Source: Cubamyces lactineus (Eukaryota > Basidiomycota > Agaricomycetes > Polyporales > Polyporaceae). From it: a stretch of DNA of 64,000 nucleotides. The notes beneath the pieces are model-generated. The model was not told the origin of the DNA. It worked only from the letters and a program-made list of their open reading frames with translations, and ran no database searches. This document shows, in pieces, positions 58,823 to 64,000 of the stretch; within the stretch, counting starts at the first letter, position 1; the number at the start of each line of letters is the position of its first letter. The stretch covers positions 124,001 through 188,000 of the forward strand of contig JACDTU010000031.1 in assembly GCA_022376465.1 (NCBI GenBank), read 5' to 3'. A program made the position numbers and the translations under genes.

Positions 58823-60230
58823 ATGCCGAGTGATCTAGACAAGTTCGTGCTCGTCCACTCAACCCTCGGCCCGCCCATTGAGCTTCGCGCGCCAGGCAGA
58901 TAGAGCAACTCCTCCGGTGCGAGCCCATTTCCGAAGAGCAAGTAAAACGTCTCTGCATCAAGGCGCGCGAGATCCTCATCGAAGAGGCCAATGTGCAAGT
59001 CGTAGACTCCCCCGTCACAGTGAGTGCCGCTTCTGAGTTCGGACGCGGGGGGCGAACGTCGGGAATGACACCGTAGGCCGCGAGATATGCGGTGATATAC
59101 ACGGTCAATTCTGGGATATGATGGAGCTCTTCAAGGTCGGGGGTCCATGTCCAGAGACAAATTACCTCTTCATGGGTGCGTACGACGCGTATTCGCCCGC
59201 GTCTACCACGTTGAGACCAGGTTACCGCTGCCGCAGGCGATTTCGTCGACCGCGGCTTTTACAGCGTCGAAGCATTCCTGCTCCTCCTCGCTCTCAAAGT
59301 ACGATACCCGGAACGCATGACCCTCATCCGCGGGAACCACGAGTCGCGACAAATCACCCAGGTTTACGGCTTCTACGACGAATGCCAGCGTAAATACGGT
59401 AGTAGTAACGTCTGGCGATGGTGCTGCGAGGTCTTCGACTACCTCGCCCTCGGCGCCATCATCGACGGACGTGTCTTCTGCGTGCACGGCGGGTTGAGTC
59501 CGAGTCTACAAGGCATCGACCAGGTCAGCTGCTTCATGTCTCTCCCGCACCCATCGCTCACGGTTCGCTGTTTCTCGGAAGATACGGACAATTGATAGAA
59601 AACAGGAAGTCCCCCACGACGGCGCGATGTGCGACCTTCTCTGGTCAGATCCTGACGGTACGCTTCCCTACCTCTACCCGCCCCGATTTCGGCGTTCTCA
59701 ACGCGCCTTCCGCATCATGTCCTTCTAGATATCATCGGCTGGGGCCTCTCCCCACGCGGGGCCGGCTATCTCTTTGGCGGCGACATCGCGAAGATGTTCG
59801 CGCACCGGAACGGGATCGATCTCATCGCGCGTGCGCACCAGCTCGCGATGGAGGGCTACAAGCTCATGTTCGACAAGACGATCGTCACCGTCTGGAGCGC
59901 GCCCAACTACTGCTACCGGTGCGTTTCCCGTGCCTGTTCGGCGTGCCCGTGCGCATGCGCGCGTGTGCCGCGCTTTTCGGACAGGAGTACTGATGTTGTC
60001 TCTCTCTCTCGCGCGCGGTGATGCGTGCTTTGGGTTTAGGTGTGGGAACGTCGCGTCCATCTTGGAGCTCGACGAGCATCTCGCTCAGGAGTACAAGGTC
60101 TTCTCGCACGCGCCTTCGGTGAGTAAAGATCCTTCCGGTTCGGCCGCTGCGCGTGCATACCGCTGATACACTTTCAAAGGACGTTCGTTCAATACCCGCC
60201 AAGCGGCCGCCCGCAGACTACTTCCTGTAA
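58823..60230 (+). CDS. Serine/threonine protein phosphatase, PP2A family, Ppg1/PP4 type
   Basis: Catalytic subunit of a PP2A-like phosphoprotein phosphatase. Exon 1 (58823-58849) gives MPSDLDKF; an intron of about 47 nt leads to [19 protein letters not shown] and [19 protein letters not shown], and another to [20 protein letters not shown]. The metal-binding set is complete: GDIHGQ, GDFVDRG (across the intron at about 59174), [28 protein letters not shown] and [12 protein letters not shown]. Other blocks are [40 protein letters not shown] and [20 protein letters not shown]. It ends PADYFL, the PP2A-family tail whose last Leu is methylated in relatives. The [13 protein letters not shown] and [13 protein letters not shown] blocks favour fungal Ppg1 over PP4. 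About 300 residues in eight or so exons. Convergent with Arb1. Confidence 0.88.
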
Positions 60231-60676
60231 ATGAAAAACATCGTGATGTACTGTATCAACCGTGCTTCTTCTCGCGCTTCGTTTTGATACCTGCCCCTTG
60301 CGCGCGCGCGTTCCTGTGTATTGTATGACTGTGTAGCCTAAATGCAAAGGCCTTTCTAGGTGGTTCCCTCGTGTTCGGTCATGCGCTGCTACGCTCATTG
60401 GGTATCAAGAAGAACAAGAAACACGCTCTAGATGCGATTGCATTGGATGGAATACAGGCGACGGATGTGCGTATCGTAACAATGTGCGCGGTCTTCTACA
60501 TGGACCGCGCGGCGGGAGCGTGTGCGCGTACACGATGCTGACTAGTGCTACTACGAAAACAAGCGAGATGCGATCTGCTGCTACAGAGGGTTCGTGTGGG
60601 TGTGGATGGTGATATACGGAACGTACAACGGGTGTCACGAGCACATGCGATGTATGGTGAGGGTGGTAGCATAGGC
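60231..60676. other. Convergent 3' intergenic region
   Basis: About 450 bases between the ends of the phosphatase and Arb1 genes. A GCGCGCGCGCG run occurs at 60299-60310. No gene is recognised. Confidence 0.5.
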
Positions 60677-63026
60677 TTACGCCTTCGTCTTGCCGGTCGT
60701 CTTGCTGAACAGCTTCGCCTTCTCGAGCGCGGCCATACCTGGGGGAGCGCTGAGTCTACTTTACGAGACGCGCAGTAGAAGGACGACTTACTGTTCTTGA
60801 CGAGGAGGTTCTTGTAGTCGACAATGGTGATATCGTCCTTGGTCAAGTTCTTAATCTTGCGATCCTTGACCTCCCAGAGCTCCTCCGCGACCTGCGAGAT
60901 GAGACCTATAGGCGCGCTGTCAGGATTCGCTGCGCACGTGAAGAGGTAGAAACGACGTACGGAAGTCGTGCGAGACAATGACGACACCACCAGCGTACTC
61001 CTTGATCGCCCGCGCGAGGGCGTCGATGGAGGCCATATCCAAGTGGTTCGTAGGCTCATCGAGCAGGAGGATGTGAGGGTGCTCCATGGCGAGTTGCGCG
61101 AATACGACACTGTATGCGCGTCAGCAAGTCAGATTCACCACAGATACATATGCAACGTACCGGTTCCGGAGACCGTCTGAGAGCTGCTTGATGGGCGACG
61201 TTTGGTGTGAGCCAGTGAGACCGAAACGGCCGAGCTGCGCACGCCACGCCTGGATATCCTTCTCGGGGTACTTCTCGTGGTAGAGCGACTGGAGGTGCTC
61301 GATGGGAGACTTGTCGTACGGGAGCTGGTCGGCGGAGTGCTGCGAGTACTTCGCGAGCTTGAGGCCGACGTGCCGCGAGATCGTACCCTCGCACGGCTGG
61401 AGCGCGCCCGTGATGAGGTTGAGCAGCGTCGACTTGCCGGTACCGTTCTGACCGACGATGGCGATACGCGAGTCCATGCTGTGGGATCGTGGTAAGTAAG
61501 GCCAAGTCGCGCGAGCCGCGAGGATGACGTACTCAATACCGAAAGAGAGGCCCTGGTAAAGGTAATCCTCTTTCTTGCCAGAGTAAGAGAACGCGACCTC
61601 GTTGAAGGCGAGAATCGGCGGAGGGAGCTTCGCGACGTCCTCAAAGTTGAAGCGGAGCGGCTTGGGGACCTCGATCTTCTCAATGAGGCCGGCAGCCTCC
61701 ATCTTGTCGATGATCTTCTGCTTCGACTTGGCCTGCTTCACGAGATTGGCATAGGTACCGGCCGAAGCGATGAACCTGTGCAGCGCGGACGGGGAAGCGT
61801 TCATGTCAGCACATAGTGCGGCGATGGCGAGAAGGAAGCTCGGACGCACTTCTTGATGTGCGCAATTTCTTCTTGCTGCTTGTTGTACGCCTTCATCTGG
61901 TTGACCTCGTTCTCGGACTTGGTCCGGACGTAGGTGGAGTAGTTACCACCGTAGTAGACGAGCTTCTTCTTGGGCGTGAGATCCATGATGTTCGTGCAGA
62001 CGGTATCCATGAAGTCCTGGGAGTGCGAGGTGATGACGAGGATGTGGTTGTACATGGAGAGGTAGGCTTCGAGCCAGACGACGGCCTCGAGATCGAGATG
62101 GTTCGTCGGCTCGTCGAGCAGGAGCAGGTGGGGCTTGACGAAGAGCGCGCGAGCAAGGGCGACACGCATCCGCCAACCACCAGACATGTCCTTGGTGGGC
62201 TTGTGCATCATTTGCTGAGAGAAGCCGAGACCGTGGAGGATGGAGCCGGCCTTGGCCTCGAAGGTGGAAGGGTCCATCTCCTCGAGCTCCTCGTAGAGTT
62301 GGTCGAGGGCGACCTCGTCGACGTCGTCTGCGACGGAGAGGTCCTCGATGCGCTGTTCGAGCTTTGCGACCTTTTCCTTTGCAGAGGCGACGATGTAGTC
62401 GATCGCGTTCACTTCGGAGGGCTCGGCCTCTCCGCGAACGAGGTAGATATCAATGTGCTCGGGGATCGGGATGTCGCGCTCCGCGATGGATTGAAGGAAA
62501 GTAGACTGTATGATCGAGTTGTAGTGTTGTGCGCAAAGAAAAGACGAGAGAACCTAGAGCTTACCTTGCCGGAACCGTTCTCTCCGAGAAGACCATATCG
62601 CTGACCGTAGTTGAGAGAGACCTCGGCGCCCTCGATAAGTAACCGGCCGTGGAAGGAGAGGGTGTAGGAGTCGATCTTGATATCGCGACCCTTGGGGTCC
62701 GAGACGAGCACACCGGCCGCACTCCTGCATGGCCGCGCACGGAGGTCAGCTACCTGCGGCAACCGAGACGCGTGCGCAGATGCATAAACGCTCGAAAAGA
62801 CGACTCACCGATCGGTCGCAATTTGGAGCTTGGCCATCGCGGAGAGGTCTTCATGGCTCGTCGCGGCGGAGGTGTTGGTGAGGGGGGTGTTTACTGAGCT
62901 GCCGTTGACGGAGCCTGTGGGGGTGGAGGTGCCTGTGGTGGTGGAGGCGTCGGTGCCCTTGCTCTTGGCGGCCTGCTTTGCGGCCTTTTCGGCGAGACGC
63001 TTTTGTTTTGAGGCGGAGGGGGCCAT
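60677..63026 (-). CDS. ARB1: ABC-F family ATPase Arb1 (ABCF2 type)
   Basis: Soluble twin-ATPase protein involved in ribosome biogenesis and export in yeast. It starts at 63026 with [20 protein letters not shown], a basic Lys/Ala helix, then a low-complexity Ser/Thr linker. The first ATPase domain has Walker A GENGSGKST (spanning the intron at about 62500-62570), signature [17 protein letters not shown] and Walker [21 protein letters not shown], followed by the ABC-F linker ([20 protein letters not shown]). The second has [29 protein letters not shown] and [19 protein letters not shown], and the switch region [19 protein letters not shown]. It ends [10 protein letters not shown] with the stop at 60677. 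About 625 residues, the usual length, with six or so short introns. No membrane segments, as expected for ABC-F. The start was chosen because homologues share the basic N-terminus. Confidence 0.93.
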
Positions 63027-64000
63027 GGTGTGTCGTGAAGGATTAGATGGGATATAGATGGGGGAAGTAGGAGGAGGAGGATGAGGAGGAGGAGATGATG
63101 GATGAGGACAAGGACAGGAATCGATGCGATTGGATGTTCCACCGGCGCTTCTCAAATTTCCCGCTTAGATGAGCCGTGCCATCACCCCAATTAGGCAACT
63201 CTCCAGGTTCGCCGGGGGCCTCTCACGCGTCGGCCATTCCTCAGAGGCTGCTGCTCGGTCTCTGTTGTCGTGCTGGTCTCACATGCTCACTCGCTCGACG
63301 CGCTCCCAGCTCCACGTATGACGCCAGTGCCCGACCAGGCACGCTCTAGAATCTCTCGGCTACCGCGTCGAGGCCGGCCCAAGAACGCGCGAACGCGATA
63401 CAACATGCACCCCCGCCGTCGTACACAATACACAATACACAACACTGGTTTTGGTAGCCAAGCGGATGCTGCGCGAGCGCGAGCGCGGGATATATACAAA
63501 GCAGAAGGGTAACAGCAACAGCGGGACGAATGCGGTGGTATGTACTCAAGATAGGCCTACTCCAGGATGGGTTCCTATGTACTACTATGGGCGGCAAGAC
63601 AGTATAGTATGCGATGGTCAGTCAACAGAGTGGATGAGAGAGACAGAAACACATGGGCAAGTAATACGACGGGAGACTATGTAACAACTGTATGGCTATG
63701 TGCGGTGGAATATATCTTGTACAGTGAGCAGCGTTAAATATCCGGCCAGCAGGGCGATTCGGAATCCTATAGTACGGCAATGGGAGACACGGGGAAAGCA
63801 AGCGAGATCATGGGGTAATTTTGTAGTGAGTGTGGTGTAAAATATAGAATCTGTACGGTGCAATGCGAAGACAACGAGAGCGACGATGACGGATGATGAT
63901 GCCGATGACGAGAATAAACGGATGTGCATGTGCATACGAGAGAATAGACAGAAAAAAAAGACGTAACGGAAGGAGACAGGAAAAGACGGGATGCGCAAAA
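63027..64000. other. Right-edge region, promoter of Arb1 and no further gene recognised
   Basis: A purine-rich GGA/GAT low-complexity stretch (63058-63112) lies just upstream of the Arb1 start and would be pyrimidine-rich on the coding strand, as in many housekeeping promoters. The remaining ~850 bases hold no frame with recognisable content. Confidence 0.45.

Noticed and set aside
58690..59108. Two minus-strand open frames (102 codons each) that look like a gene divergent from the phosphatase
   Set aside because: They are antisense shadows of the first exons of the Ppg1-type gene; the plus strand there encodes [11 protein letters not shown] and [10 protein letters not shown] in a conserved frame.
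61816..62604. 262-codon plus-strand open frame, the longest in its area
   Set aside because: It is entirely antisense to the first ATPase domain of Arb1, and its Val/Leu/Glu-rich composition is the mirror of that coding strand.
1..64000. CRISPR array, prophage or bacterial operon
   Set aside because: No regularly spaced direct repeats were seen; genes are intron-rich and monocistronic throughout.

Overview
The window is nuclear DNA of a filamentous basidiomycete, most likely an Agaricomycete of the polypore type. The evidence is many short (about 45-65 nt) GT-AG introns in nearly every gene, compact spacing, an intron-bearing tRNA-Lys, and typical mushroom families: DUF6699, WSC, a HAD/class II terpene cyclase, and PPxY-tailed membrane proteins. 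No prokaryotic signature, CRISPR array or viral segment was seen.

Layout. 0-7.5 kb: a helical-bundle plus kinase-like protein running off the left edge, a mitochondrial-type succinate-semialdehyde dehydrogenase, a tRNA-Lys(CUU) with an 11-nt intron, and a DUF6699 gene, all on the minus strand. 7.5-10.8 kb: gene-poor, with one possible kinase relic. 10.8-21.6 kb: five tandem plus-strand genes (A-E) for single-pass membrane proteins with a beta-rich N-terminal domain, a Ser/Thr stalk, a Gly-rich transmembrane helix and a PPPY tail. 21.6-35.7 kb: a weak hypothetical gene, a class I histone deacetylase, a WSC protein, a HAD-terpene cyclase, a GH43 glycosidase and ribosomal protein L10a. 36.6-58 kb: six arrestin-like paralogues (Arr1-6), two short-chain dehydrogenases, a 1.47-kb terminal-inverted-repeat element with a 9-bp target duplication, a sixth membrane-protein gene (F) and a broken seventh copy. 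58.8-63 kb: a Ppg1/PP4-type phosphatase and, convergent with it, the ABC-F ATPase Arb1.

The main point is that two locally expanded families share one feature. All six membrane proteins end in PPPY and all six arrestin-like proteins end in PPAY. PPxY is the classical ligand of WW domains such as those of Rsp5/NEDD4 ubiquitin ligases, and fungal arrestins are known adaptors between such ligases and membrane cargo. I infer, without proof, that this is a lineage-expanded cell-surface receptor/adaptor system. In all six arrestin genes the last intron splits the PPAY motif at the same codon position. Tandem duplication with a breakpoint inside a coding exon, a duplicated arrestin+dehydrogenase pair and a degenerate copy show that the locus is still rearranging. 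The flanks are conserved housekeeping genes. Exon borders were deduced by eye from splice signals and reading-frame continuity.
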